Source: Oenanthe sinensis (Eukaryota; Streptophyta; Magnoliopsida; Apiales; Apiaceae). From it: a stretch of DNA of 64,000 nt. The notes beneath the pieces are model-generated. The model made no database searches, was not told the DNA's origin, and was given only the letters and a program-made list of their open reading frames with translations. The DNA lies in the NCBI GenBank assembly GCA_028671895.1, contig CM053799.1, positions 43,029,455 to 43,093,454 on the forward strand. Direction: 5' to 3'. The position numbers were made by a program, and so were the translations under genes. Numbering within the stretch: position 1 is the first letter of the stretch; every line of letters begins with the position of its first letter. Of the stretch, positions 41,541 through 52,619 are shown in pieces.

Positions 41541-42360
41541 TCCAAATCCCTGGAGGGCCTCATGGCCTTTAATTTTCGACCTGGATTGAAGTTGAAATAG
41601 ACCTCAAAACTCTTTGAGGTCGAAATTCCTTGAGGGCCTCATGGCCTTTTATTTTCGACTTGGATTGAAGTCGAAATAGACCTCAAAACCCTTTGAGGTC
41701 AAAATTCCTTGAGGGACTCATGGCCTTTAATTTTTGACTTGGATTGAAGTCGAAATAGACCTCAAAACCCTTTGAGGTCGAAATTCCTTGAGGGCCTCAT
41801 GGCCTTTTATTTTCGACTTGGATTGAAGTCGAAAGAGACCTCAAAACCCTTTGAGGTCGAAATTCCTGGAGGGCCTCATGGCCTTTTATTTTCGACTTAG
41901 ATTGAAGTCGAAATAGACCTCAAAACGCTTTGAGGTCGAAATTCCTTGAGGGCCTCATGACCTTTTATTTTCGACTTGGATTGAAGTTGAAATAGACCTC
42001 AAAACCCTTTGAGGTCGAAATTCATTGAGGGCCTCATGGCCTTTATTTTCGACTTGGATTGAAGTCGAAATAGACCTCAAAACTCTTTGAGGTCGAAATT
42101 CCTTGAGGGCCTCATGGCCTTTATTTTCGACTTGGATTGAAGTCGAAATAGACCTCAAAACCCTTTGAGGTCGAAATTCATTGAGGGCCTCATCGCCTTT
42201 ATTTTCGACATGGATTGAAGTCGAAATAGACCTCAAAACTCTTTGAGGTCGAAATTCCTTGAGGGCCTCATGGCCTTTATTTTCGACTTGGATTGAAGTC
42301 GAAATAGACCTCAAAACTCTTTGAGGTCGAAATTCCTTGAGGGCCTCATGGCCTTTTATT
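41541..42360 (-). repeat. Tandem array 2 in element E: 78-79-bp units, about 10 copies
   Basis: GAGGG(C/A)CTCATGG landmarks near 41553, 41632, 41711, 41790 and 41869 give a period of 79; later units are 78 bp through loss of one T. Units carry CTTTGAGGTCGAAATTCC and TTTTCGACTTGGATTGAAGTCG. Array 1 and array 2 share the GGTCGAAAT/ATTTCGACC core, suggesting a common origin. Such 3' non-coding arrays are known in Tat/Ogre elements. Confidence 0.92.
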
Positions 42361-42729
42361 TTCTCACTTTATAAAACGGGCCTGTGAGGTTTTACGGGCT
42401 ACGGGTTTGGCAGGCCCAAGTTCTAGATCTTTCTTAGTTTATGGGTTGTAGAGATTTGGGCCTTAGAACATGGGCTTTCAAGCCCCTTCACCGGTGATAC
42501 CGGTTGACTTATCATTCGATGGTTGTGCGACCTAGAGATGCCTGTCAAAAGGCGAATTTAAACGGTCAGGTGACCGGCTGGGGTTGTATATACGAGTGGT
42601 GTGAGGGCTTCATTTCTCACACTTCTCATCTCTTACTTCTCACTTTTCCCTTCTGTATTCGAGCTCTCAAGCTTCTAAGTAATTTAAATCGTTAGCTTCC
42701 TCAAGGAATTACATAAAGTCAAAAATCAG
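42361..42729 (+). promoter_or_regulatory. Promoter-like region and 5' UTR of element E antisense gene
   Basis: Between the array and the ATG lie GGCCCA at 42413-42418, TGGGCC at 42457-42462 (site II-like elements), TTATAAAA near 42370 and TATATA at 42587-42592, followed by pyrimidine-rich sequence (CATTTCTCACACTTCTCATC) typical of a plant 5' UTR. This is where a promoter for the plus-strand gene is expected; assignment is by motif only. Confidence 0.5.
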
Positions 42730-44672
42730 ATGGCGGATAAGAGAGCTTCTAGATTGGCAGCCATGAACGCGGGATCAGCCAAGAGAGGTAAATCCCTAAA
42801 TCGAATCTCCATTTCTTCTACATACATGTCCTTGATAGATATGATCAACCAACGGGGGGATGAATACCCTAGTCAATCCCATCCAGATTCATACAGTCGT
42901 AGTAGTAATGTTTTTGAAGCCGATGTAGTAGAAGAGTACAACAAGCTTTTTAATTTTCCATCTAGTTTTTCCATTTCCTTAGTTGAACCTGGCGACAGGA
43001 CCTGCCATTGGCATCCTAGTCGTTTATTTGTTTACGTAGATGCCCTCTTATCGGGGCTTAGGTTTCCTTTGCACGACTTCATCCCCACCCTCTTAGCTGA
43101 TGTTCAAATAAATCCGTGTCAAATCGTGCCCAATGGAGAATAAAATAAAAATGACAGTCCCTCTCTTTCGCAAAATCTTTCAATTCAAAAACTCTTCTAA
43201 CATTTCCCTAGGCTGGGTTCACATAGCCCACAGGCCTAACAAACCCCATATCTTTGATACCTCTTCGATCCCTGACAATAACCTTCACTGGAAGGAAAAT
43301 TTTGTCCAAGTAAAGTGGGAAGGGGGAGACTGGGGTATCCTTTTTAGGCCCATGTTTAGCAAAGTGTCAGACGGGAGCTTCGATGCTATTAGGCTCTCAG
43401 GGGAAGAAGAAGAGGCTTATGCCAAGCTCACTCAGGTTGAAACCAAGCAGCTTGCTTGGGTTCTTCTTGATGAACACAGGTTGAGAGCTGTGGGCCTATC
43501 AAGGGCCTCGAGCAAAGGTATACTATTTTACTTGACTCTGTTCTCGTTTTTTTTTCGTCGATTGCCTTACTAATGTTTCTATATTTTCTTTTTCAGCTGC
43601 TGCATTGATAAACGAGTGGACCATTCCACCCGTAGAAGAAACTGGCCGTATGAAACGACTAAGACTGATGAACGACTCCAGGCAGAGAAAGGAACCTCCG
43701 GCTTTCTTACAGCCGCACACTGGGCCAATCGAAGCTGGGAGCAGTGAGCCGGTCAAGGCGCCCAAATCCCTGGCATACAAACCTGGTTGGGGTTTCAGGA
43801 AGTCGGATACGGTGGTCGGATGTACAGATCACGCGAGGGACTGGTCCCTTCACTCCCTCACTCCTTGTGATTACAAGGATATTGTCTTAGGACGGGACGA
43901 GGAAAGCACCAAGGCTTTGGGTGCGCAGGCATTGGCATCGGTAAGCTTATTTACTTGCTTACCTTGTAGTTCACACTGCTTCCGTTCATGGTTTGGGCCT
44001 TTCTATATGTCTTAACTTGTTTTGTTGCTTTTTCAGGCCAACGCCTATTTCCAAGCTTCTTTGCACCAGACGGAGGCTTGGAAAGCCCGGGCAGGAAAAC
44101 ATAAGAATGAGCTGACAGTGGCTCATGCCAAGCTCAAAAATCTTGAAGAAAAGCTGGCTGAGAAGGAGGAGCAGCTTAAACAGGCCCAAGCTGAGGTGGT
44201 CGAGCTACGGGCAGATAGGAATGCTATAATTGATCAATACATGGCCTCTGATGAGTACCGGGATTTAATCGAGGCTCATGACAACCTAATCTTCCCGGCT
44301 AACTATACTATCGGGTGGAACGATGCCCTCAAGGAAGTGCTGGGCAAACACCTGGGTTTGTTTAACCCAAAGGTAGACTTCAAATGCCCTCAATCGGCCG
44401 AAGCGTTGAAGCAGTTGTTCAAGGAGCACGAGGAAACCGATGGGGAGGACAGCCTGGATGTTAGAACGGAAAGGATTCGTGAACCTTCCCTTAGTCCTTC
44501 CCCAGTTCCTTCTCCTCCCAGGACTACTTTGGTGAAGTCTGCCTCAGAAGCAACTCCCCAAGAATCAAAGAAAAAATCTTCTGAAGAAGAAGAAGGGTCG
44601 AGTGAAGACGAAGATGGTTCGACTTCTTCTAGCTGGGAGGAAGCTTCAGAAGAGGAGGAGTCCTCTAAGTAG
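42730..44672 (+). CDS. Element E antisense gene, putative gypsy-type transposon protein, two introns
   Basis: Runs opposite to gag-pol. Exon 1 starts at ATG 42730 (MADKRASRLAAMN) and carries PSRLFVYVDALLSGLRFPLH, the motif of the plant domain known as putative gypsy-type transposon (Transposase_28). A frame break near 43139-43150 separates it from 43133-43517. Intron 1 is 43518-43596 (GT...TTTTTCAG, phase 1) and intron 2 is 43941-44036 (GTAAGC...TTTTTCAG, phase 0). Both leave the frame intact across exons 43597-43940 and 44037-44672. The C-terminus is a coiled coil (LEEKLAEKEEQLKQAQAEV) then an acidic Ser/Glu tail. Function unknown; Tat-group elements such as Grande carry an antisense ORF in this position. 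Element D has a decayed copy. The exon 1 break may be a real mutation, so the full product is uncertain. Confidence 0.75.
43518..43596 (+). other. Intron 1 of element E antisense gene
   Basis: 79 bp, GTATAC at the donor after AGCAAAG, T-rich body, TTTTTCAG acceptor. Joining flanking exons keeps one frame (phase 1). Confidence 0.75.
43941..44036 (+). other. Intron 2 of element E antisense gene
   Basis: 96 bp, GTAAGC donor, T-rich body, TTTTTCAG acceptor. Exon 2 ends on a codon boundary and exon 3 continues in frame with ANAYFQASLHQTEAW. Confidence 0.78.
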
Positions 44673-44914
44673 TGAGGTTTTATTTATGTTGGCCTTAGGG
44701 TCTTTGTAAAAAAACATTTAGCCTTCGGGCTTTTATTTATGTAACCATATTTTTCTTTTCACTTTCTGCCTTAGCTTTGTTTGTTTTTTGTGTTTAACTT
44801 GAACATAAACAACAAATACTTGCGTGGCTCACAAAAGACTTGGTGTGAATGACCAATATTATATAAAGATGACAAAAATGTTATATAGAATCTTTATCAG
44901 GTTTCCAAAGTAAC
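44673..44914. other. Spacer between element E antisense gene and truncated pol
   Basis: Convergent 3' ends of the two transcription units. AT-rich; no clear signal beyond T-runs. A short duplication (GAGGCTAATAAA, AAGGCTAATAAA) lies just beyond it at 44939-44974 beside the pol deletion junction. Confidence 0.6.
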
Positions 44915-46285
44915 TTAATAAAAAGATGCCATGCCTCCGAGGCTAATAAATGTCGTGCCTACAAGGCTAATAAACAATAAAACCACGAAGTCAGCTAGAG
45001 CCTGGGCTTTGATGGCCGTCCTTGGCTTGTATCTGATTTCGAATTCTCCAAGTTCAACAGCCCATTTGATTAGCCTTCCATAGGCCTTGGGGCTATGCAG
45101 TATATTTCTTAGGGGTTGGTCTGTCAGGACTTCAATAACATGCGCCTGAAAGTATGGGCGTAACTTCCTCGAGGCCATTATTAATGCTAAGGCAAACTTC
45201 TCGACTTTTGAGTAGTTCAACTCTGCACCATGTAGAATCTTGCTGACATAATAAACGGGCTTCTGAACTTTATCCTCTTCTTTTACGAGAACTGCACTCA
45301 AGGCTAAGCTCGAGACAGCAAGGTATAGGAATAACACTTCTTCAGGTTTTGGTTTAGCAAGCAAAGGTGGCTCAGCCATATACTTCTTTAATTCTTCAAA
45401 TGCTGCATGACTTTCGTCATTCCATTCAAAGTTTTTAACCTTTTTGAGGGCCTTGAAGAATGGCAGACACTTCTCTCCAGATTTGGATATGAATCGCCCT
45501 AGGGCCGTCACCCTTCCAGTGAGCTTTTGGACTTCTTTTATAGTCTTGGAGGGCTCCATGTCCAAAATTTCTTGAATCTTCTCAGGGTTGGCCTCAATGC
45601 CTCTTTTTGAGACCATCAGGCCTAGAAACTTTCCGGACCCTACACCAAAGGCACACTTGATTGGGTTCAACATCATCTTGTGGGTTCTCAAAACTTCAAA
45701 TGCTTCATTCAGGTGCGCAAGATGATCGGGCTTGTCTAGGCTTTTGACTAATATGTCATCAACGTAGACTTCCATGGTCTTACCGATAAGGTGCTTGAAA
45801 ATTTTATTTACAAGCCTTTGATACGTGGCTCCTGCATTCTTAAGTCCAAAAGCCATAACTAGATAACAAAAAACACCGAAATCAGTGACGAATGATACCT
45901 TGGGGATGTCTCCGGGGTGCATCTTGATTTGGTTGTAACCACTGAAACCATCCATGAAGCTAAGCATTTCGTGCCCAGCAGTGGCATCTATCAACATGTC
46001 TATCCGTGGCAAGGGGAAACAGTCCTTAGGACAGGCATCATTCAGATCAGTGAAGTCCACGCACATCCTCCACTTTCCATTGCTTTTCTTGACCATCACA
46101 GGGTTAGCCAGCCACTCAGGGAACTGAATTTCTTCAATAAATCCAGCTTCCAACAACTTTTCTACCTCTGCCTTAATGGCCTCTTGCCTCTCAGGAGCAA
46201 AATTTCTTTTCTTCTGCTTGACTGGTGTCCTACTAAGATTCACATTCAACTGATGCGTTATGAGTTCGGAGTCTATCCCTGGCAT
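44915..46285 (-). pseudogene. Element E reverse transcriptase and RNase H, truncated
   Basis: Minus-strand ORF of 456 codons: linker (MPGIDSELITHQLN), RT with KWRMCVDFTDLNDACPKD, FMDGFSGYNQIKM, AFGLKNAGATYQRL and VYVDDILVK near residue 173, connection, and RNase H ending at IKAQALADFVV. The last 20 or so residues are unrelated hydrophobic sequence read through the deletion junction near 44980. In element D the same point continues to a second RNase H and integrase. RT itself looks intact. Confidence 0.9.
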
Positions 46286-46330
46286 GTCGGCTGCTGTCCA
46301 AGCAAAGATATCTATGTTATCTTGTAGGAA

Positions 46331-47611
46331 CTATACCATATGTTGTTTCAAGTCCTTGGGGAGTGAAGCCCCAACATAAGTCACCTTCTCAGGATCTAGA
46401 GCGTCCAAGGGAATGGACTCCAAATCCTCTGCGGGCTTCCCCCTTCTTTCCTCATGATCTCTGACATCTATATCTTCAATGGGGAGAACCTGCCCCCTAG
46501 TGCCATCAGGTTTCAAGGCGGCCACATAGCAACTTCTGGCCATTTTCTGATCACCTTTTTCTTCTCCCACACCATTCCTAGTCGGGAATTTGAGTTTCAA
46601 GTGGTATGTAGAAGCAACTTCTTTGAAGGCATGCAACCCGGTCCTCCCAAGGATCGCATTATAAGTAGTGCTTACCTTTATAACTAGGAAGTTCAGCATC
46701 TGAGTGGACAGTCGAGGCTCTTCACCCATAGTCATAGGCAGTTGTATGATCCCTTCAATCCGAGACTCTACTCCATTAAATCCATATATAGGCATGTTGG
46801 AGGGGGTTAGCTGTGAATCGTTGTTCCCCATTCTCACATAAGCATCATAAAACAGAATGTCAACAGATGAACCGCTGTCCACCAAGACTCTTTTCACTGG
46901 AGAATTCCCTATGGTGGGAGTGATTACCAATGGATCATCGTGGGGGAATCTCACCCCTTCCAGATCTAAGTCATTAAAAGACAATGAGATCTCAGTCCTT
47001 GCCCTTTTCGGAGGCTCTCCTACTATGCTCATCACCTCCCGGGCATAATCCTTTCTTGAATTTCGGGAGTTACCTGCCGCGGTTGGTCCTCCTGAGATCA
47101 TATTGATCACAGGCCCTCGGGGCTGTTTATTTCTTTCCTTGGGGTCTGAGTCCCTTCGTTTGTTGTTGTACTCCCTGTCGTTTCTAGTACTGTCCTTAGT
47201 ATATTTCTCCAGCTTTCCTCTTCTGATTAGAAACTCAATCTCATCTTTTAATTGGCGACAATCATCAGTGTCGTGCCCTGTGTCCCTATGAAACCTGCAA
47301 TACGCATTCTTATTTCTTTTTTTAGGATCAGTTCTTAGTGGCTTCGGCCATCGAAGGTCCTTTCCCATCTCAATATCCATCAATATTTGGCTACGAGGGG
47401 TGTTTAGCCTCGCATACTCGGTAAACCTAGCTCCTCCTTTTCTCTTGGAGTCATCGGCCTCACTATTTTTTGTATACTTGGTATCAACAGCATACTCCAC
47501 ATCATTAGATCTTTTCTTAGAATAGGTATTCGGGGTTTGAAACCCTTGAGCTTTCCTCATACTTTCCTCAGCCTTGATATACTTTCCAGCCCTCTCTTGG
47601 AGTTCGTTCAT
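46331..47611 (-). pseudogene. Element E Gag tail and aspartic protease
   Basis: Minus-strand ORF of 426 codons: Gag C-terminal part with CRFHRDTGHDTDDC-type motif and RGPVINMISGG, then protease VLVDSGSSVDILFYDAY with the expected DSG, flap region and AILGRTGLHAF, then linker to RT (ARSCYVAALKPDG). A stop near 46331 separates it from the RT ORF by 45 bases; a frame break upstream (47611-47857) separates it from Gag. Confidence 0.88.
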
Positions 47612-47856
47612 ACTCTCGGGGCCCTCTTGGCTAATGACCTTCTAAAATTTTCATCAGAAGTTCCTTGTTGCAGAACTATCATGGCTACCTTTTGGTCTAA
47701 ATCTGGGACCTTCAAGGCTTCCTTCGTAAATCTATTCATATAATCCCTTAAGGACTCATTCTTTCCCTGGTGCATATTTATTAATGAAGCCGAGCTTTTC
47801 TCGTGTGTCTTGCTACTGATGAACTGTCCAATGAAGGCCCTGCTCAGATCCTTAAA

Positions 47857-48841
47857 CTACCCAACAGAGTTTAGTGGTAAACGACTGAACCACCGTTGAG
47901 CCATACCACTCAAGGTTTGGGGGAACGCCCTACACTTGATAGCATCATTTACAGGTTGGAGCAACAGTGCATTAGAGAATCTGAGAACATGATTCGAGGG
48001 ATCCCCGGTACCATCATAAGCTTTAATGGTGGGCATCTTAAATTTCCTTGAAATCTTTTCATTCATGATATTTTCAGTAAAAGGGGGTGTAGGATCGTCT
48101 GGATCCCCCAAGGGTAGCAGGTCTTGGGGATCAGCCCTAATAAGATTTGTCCTAGTTTGCCTCCCAGCTGGTGGCTCATCCAAATCTATCACAGGTGCGT
48201 GTCTTATCGATCCTCCAGTACTTTCAATTCTGGGGCGTTGTTGTCTGGCTAGTGCCCTTTCTAAGTCCTTCCTTAGTCGCTGTGCTTCAGCCTCATGGGC
48301 TCGTATCCTTTCTTTCAGACTTGTAGAGTCAGTGTTTGGAGGCCCTCGGGGCTGGGCAATCCGTTCTCTAAGGGGCTCCTTGTCAGGTCTCCTTCTTCGA
48401 GGGTTTATATCCTCGTCGGAGGACTCCTCATCGTCAGTAGAGTAAGGCCCAGAAAAATCGCGTTCTCTAGGTCGCGAGACATAGTGGGGGCAGCAGCCCT
48501 TGTTCATAAGGTGGTTCGTAGTTTCTTGGGAGCCCGTAACGAGGATTGGGTGTTGTGGCAGACGATATCTGCAAAGTGGGAGGAGCAATAAAAGTTGTAT
48601 GAAGGGGAGGAATTACCTGGAGTGGAGGAATCGAAGCATGGATGGACACGTCAGGGTTGGAGGGATGAAAAATGACGCTTAAAGGTCCAGTTCGTCGAGT
48701 ACTTGTTTCAGGGTCCTCAACAGAGGTGATAGGAGCAGTAGTTCCTTGCTCGTGTGTCACAGGGGGGGAGTCGTTGGTGTCGACATTGACATCAGGGGTT
48801 TCTCCTTCGAGGGTGCTCGTAGTCCTACGTGTTCTTGCCAT
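47857..48841 (-). pseudogene. Element E Gag, frame-broken
   Basis: Starts at ATG 48841 (MARTRRTTSTLEGE), close to the PBS. A Thr/Pro-rich N-terminus shifts frame near 48480-48580 into 48588-47857, which holds DFSGPYSTDDEESSDED, a Glu/Arg helix, and the gypsy Gag core LPLGDPDDPTPPFTENIM and GMAQRWFSRLPLNS. TAG then follows, where element D reads on (SFKELSKAF). Confidence 0.85.
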
Positions 48842-48855
48842 GGTTGTTATTCCTT

Positions 48856-48873
48856 CCCACAGACGGCGCCAAA
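48856..48873 (-). other. Element E primer-binding site
   Basis: Minus-strand TTTGGCGCCGTCTGTGGG directly after the 5' LTR end. GGCGCC-type PBS as in D, likely tRNA-Asp primed. Confidence 0.75.
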
Positions 48874-49433
48874 TGTTACGGATCAAAAACGAGGTGTCTT
48901 TAATACGTAATTAATGCTAGGGTTTGGGGGAACTTCAAGCTTTAATGGCTGCACTAACGTTTCGTGACTTAGCTCAGGTCCTCGTTAACTGCCTACGTAT
49001 CTCAGTTCATATGAGAATCAAGCAAAAAACGTAGTTCTAATGTTGAGCGGTTAGACCCTTTATATAGGCGCATGGAGGCCTTGGAATCAGATTAGGGTTA
49101 GGAGACTTGGGGGCCAAGTCTCCTAGCAGCAGGGGTATCCAAAACCTTGTAGGAATGAGAGTCCTTGTCGGACTCCTCCCACGTTTGGGCTCCTAGATCC
49201 TTCTAGGATGAAGGCATTCGACAGGCTTTTTGGGCCTTTATTAAATAATTACGAAATTAATTATTAAAAAGGGCTTACTGGGCCTATGGCTTCCACGGAG
49301 CTTCGCGGAGTGGACCCAACAATCCAGCTATTACATTCCTAGTTTGTTTCGAGGGCCTAAAGCCTTTGGACCATGCTAGGCCTAATAAATGTTATATTTA
49401 TTATTTCTTTCAGGGCTATTTTTACCCATATCA
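48874..49433 (-). repeat. Element E 5' LTR (right), 560 bp
   Basis: TGTTACGG...CATATCA, same ends as the left copy. Followed by ATATA, the second copy of the target duplication, then more TA repeat. Confidence 0.93.
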
Positions 49434-49450
49434 ATATATATATATATATA

Positions 49451-51370
49451 GGGTAGGGATCTAGAGAAAACTTTTTATATAGGAAACTTAAGAAACCACC
49501 ATATCAACCGTTGATTTTAAAAAAAGATTCGATCTAAGATTTTAGATTATTAATGGCAGTTTTGTAATTAATATGAATTGTGTATGTTATTTTCTATTGA
49601 TTAAATATGATTGATACTTGCTATATTTATATACTTGTCATTAATATATTCAAGTGAGTTTGACTATGATCAATTTTTTATGACTTTTTTTTTGCTAATA
49701 AGTATTCTAATGTAGTATTTAATATTTATTCTATTTTAATTCAAGATTCTATTATGTGTTTGGTTCAAAAGAAAAAAAAAATTCTATTATGTGTTCTACT
49801 ATTTACATATATTATATATTATAATGTATTCTACTAAGTATTCTATTATGTGTTCTACTATTTACATATATTATATATTATAATGTATTCTACTATTTTA
49901 ATTCAAGATTCTATTATGTGTTCTATTATTTACATATATTATATATTATTATGTGTTCTATTATTTTAATTTAATTATAATATTTTGATATTTGATAAAA
50001 TACATAATAATATCTTAAAATAGTCAATAAAACACTCTGTGAAATCTTAAAATTTTATTAGAATACATAATAGAATACTAAAAATACATAATATTCTAAT
50101 AAATAATTCAAGATTCTATTATGTGTTCTACTATTCATATATATTCTAATGTATTCTACTAAGTATTCTAATGAGGTATTTAATATTTATTTTATTTTAT
50201 TTTAGGTTCTGTTATGTGTTCTATTATTTTAATTTAATTTTAATATTTTGATATTTGATTAAATACATAATAACATTTTGAAATACATAATAAAACACTC
50301 CGTGAAATCTTGAAATTTTACTAGAATACATAATAGAATATAAAAAACATTGTATTCTAATAGAATACTAAAATAGTTGACAAAATACTTTGCGGAATCT
50401 TGAAATTTGGAAAACATAATAGAATACGTAATAGAATACTACAAACATAGTATTCTAATAGAATATTTTAAGATTCTATTAAATATTTAATTTTGAAATT
50501 TTTATTAGAATACATAATAGAATACTAAATTTTTATTATTTATTGTAAAATTTATAAAATATAAATAGTAGAATATTAAAAATATTTCATTAAATATGTA
50601 ATAAAATCTTAAAATATTTAATGAAACACTTAGTGAGTTCTTGGAATTTTATTAAAATACATAATAGAATACTAAGTTTTTTATTTTCTACTTTAATAAA
50701 TTTTTGAAAAATGAACAATATAATACTAAAAATAGTTGATTAAATATAAAATAAAAACTTAAAGTAGAAAATAAACTTAAGTACATAAGTAAAAATATAT
50801 CAAAATACCTGAATAAATTAATTTTGCTAAAACACCTATGTTTAATGAATTTTGTTTATAAAATTAATATTTATGAATTTAAAATATTTTATTAAAAAAT
50901 TATGAAACATACTACTAATTACTTGTATTTTTAGATAGAAATGAAGAGTTCTAGATTTCATTATTTAATAATAATATTAATTTTAATAATATTAAAATCA
51001 TGTTAAAAAAATTAAAATCAAATTGAATTGAATTACGATTACATGTGCATCAATAAGTCAAATATATAAGGAAGATATTTGCATGTGATATAAAATATTG
51101 TAATTATGTTAAAACTGGTAAGTAATTAATTAAATAAAAAAGTTAAGATAACATGTACAATAATATGTAAGGAAAGTGTTTAAATGTATATCAATGCACC
51201 AATTAAGGAATAATATATAAAACACATTTCATCTGTTTGACAATCATACCCTTGTAATTAAAATTAAGTTAATTTAATGGAAAAATATTATCCATTGGAT
51301 CGAAAATGAATCAAAGGACCAAAATAGTACATTAGTTTTCTCCAAAACAGAGGTTCTCTCTTGAGCAATT

Positions 51371-51373
<3 letters not shown>
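49451..51373. mobile_element. Element F: candidate non-autonomous DNA element in TA-rich target
   Basis: Extremely AT-rich, no coding capacity. Left end GGGTAGGGATCTAGAGAAAAC and right end (reverse complement) GGGAATTGCTCAAGAGAGAACC are imperfect inverted repeats, each bordered outside by TA repeats. The inner flank contains CATATCAACCGTTGATT-like words often seen in such plant elements. Internal repeats at 49782-49955 have about 58-69-bp spacing. Superfamily not determined. Confidence 0.45.

Positions 51374-51432
<59 letters not shown>
51374..51432. repeat. TA microsatellite
   Basis: About 29 uninterrupted TA dinucleotides. It gives a meaningless Tyr/Ile ORF. Confidence 0.97.
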
Positions 51433-51436
<4 letters not shown>

Positions 51437-52144
51437 CTCAAAATAATAATAATTTATATTGCATCATTAAAAACTTGCACAAACAAGTTAAGTTCTTTCA
51501 ACCAAAATACTCATTTTTATATAACTATTTTTCCATTCTCAATTAATTCACCGTTCACATTATTATTCGTGAAATATTTTGAGTGAGAGGAGTTTAGATT
51601 AATTGCTTGGCATTCCTCAGATGAGTCAATTTTTCAATCCGACCGTATGAAGTGATGAATTCCCGCTTAGAATGTATTATAACAATCATTTGCATGTAGT
51701 TTATTTTTATTAATTATTACATAATACTTTTATAATTTATTTATTATTTTCTTTACCATATATATAAGTAGATCTATAAATTATATAGTTACCTTTTTTA
51801 CCATAGAACAAATTTAATTGGTCAATTAAAAGTTCACAGTGAGAATAGGAAGATAAATAGAATTAATTAGTATTTTTGTGTCATAATAATTGTACAAATA
51901 TTTATTTAATAAATGATTTTTTATACTTTAATAAAAATTCAGTTCAATTTAGAGATCTTAATGTTACAATTTTTATTGTTTAAATCCCCAAGCGTGCTTA
52001 CAAGAAGAAAGCTCTCTGCTTTCAATTGTTTTATCCATTTTAATGTATTTCATTTAATATTTATTATAATTATAAAAATATTTTATTTTATTTTATACAC
52101 TTTATATACTATATATCTGTAACTCAAATGGTTGAAATAGATTG
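51425..52144 (+). repeat. Inverted-repeat right arm and first copy of a dispersed direct repeat
   Basis: Bases 51425-51890 mirror 39842-40275, and the whole 51425-52144 matches 53985-54741 in the same orientation (shared TTTATATTGCATCATTAAAAAC, GCTTACA, CTTTCAATTGTTTTATCC and AACTCAAATGGTTGAAA). The two short hydrophobic ORFs in the copies are similar to each other but AT-driven and not convincing genes. Confidence 0.8.
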
Positions 52145-52619
52145 ATGGTTGATTTACCGTGGAGGTAAGGCTTTTCAACGGCCCAACAAGTTGCATGAGA
52201 GGACATGGATCTCGGGAGTAATGAGGTGAGGTTGTACAATGAGGGCGGCCTTGTGTCAAAAGTCTTATTGATACTCTGATGTGGTCAGGCGGCGGGTCTC
52301 CTTAACTCTATTAGTATAAGGTCTTTTTGGATATGTTCAAATACAAATCCGTGCATGTTTGTGGCCGAATATAATAATAATGATATCATATTTGATTTTT
52401 TTATTAAAGACTGAATTTATATATCGGAAAGTCTGAAAATGAGTATATATGTATTTATATACTAGTTTATTACACAAAACCTATAACTTACAAAATAATT
52501 AATAAAATATACGCAAAATCTCAAAACTTTATAAAATTAAAGATCTCAACATAATATGTTTAATATATAAATACTGATTTCTGGAACTATAATCACATAT
52601 TTTTGTGAATAGCTACAAC
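52145..52619. other. Unassigned spacer
   Basis: A moderately GC segment (52145-52330) follows the direct repeat, then AT-rich DNA. No gene or clear RNA-polymerase III box set was confirmed. Confidence 0.4.

Larger units (their letters stand above)
40294..49433 (-). mobile_element. Element E: Tat/Retand-like Ty3/gypsy element with antisense gene, pol deleted
   Basis: 9140 bp between LTRs 40294-40864 and 48874-49433. Sense strand is minus: LTR, PBS, gag, protease, RT, RNase H, then an abrupt end near 44980. The second RNase H and the integrase present in element D are missing. Between pol and the 3' LTR lie, on the plus strand, an intron-containing gene (42730-44672) and two tandem-repeat arrays (41086-42360). 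Without integrase it can only have moved with enzymes supplied by others, or was deleted after insertion. Confidence 0.93.

Noticed and set aside
41073..42314. Long minus-strand ORFs with 23- and 26-residue repeats (for example FDLDPGRNRPQT and ISTSIQVENKG)
   Set aside because: They exist because 69- and 78-bp units are multiples of three; they have no start context or homologue and fall within tandem arrays.
41086..42360. CRISPR-like regular repeat array
   Set aside because: Units are directly adjacent tandem repeats without unique spacers, in a plant retrotransposon; no cas genes.
51361..51546. Tyr/Ile repeat ORF
   Set aside because: Translation of a TA microsatellite.
52105..52250. tRNA-derived SINE or tRNA gene (AACTCAAATGGTTGAAA resembles a box A)
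   Set aside because: No convincing box B at the right distance and no cloverleaf; the same string in the second copy is followed by different sequence.
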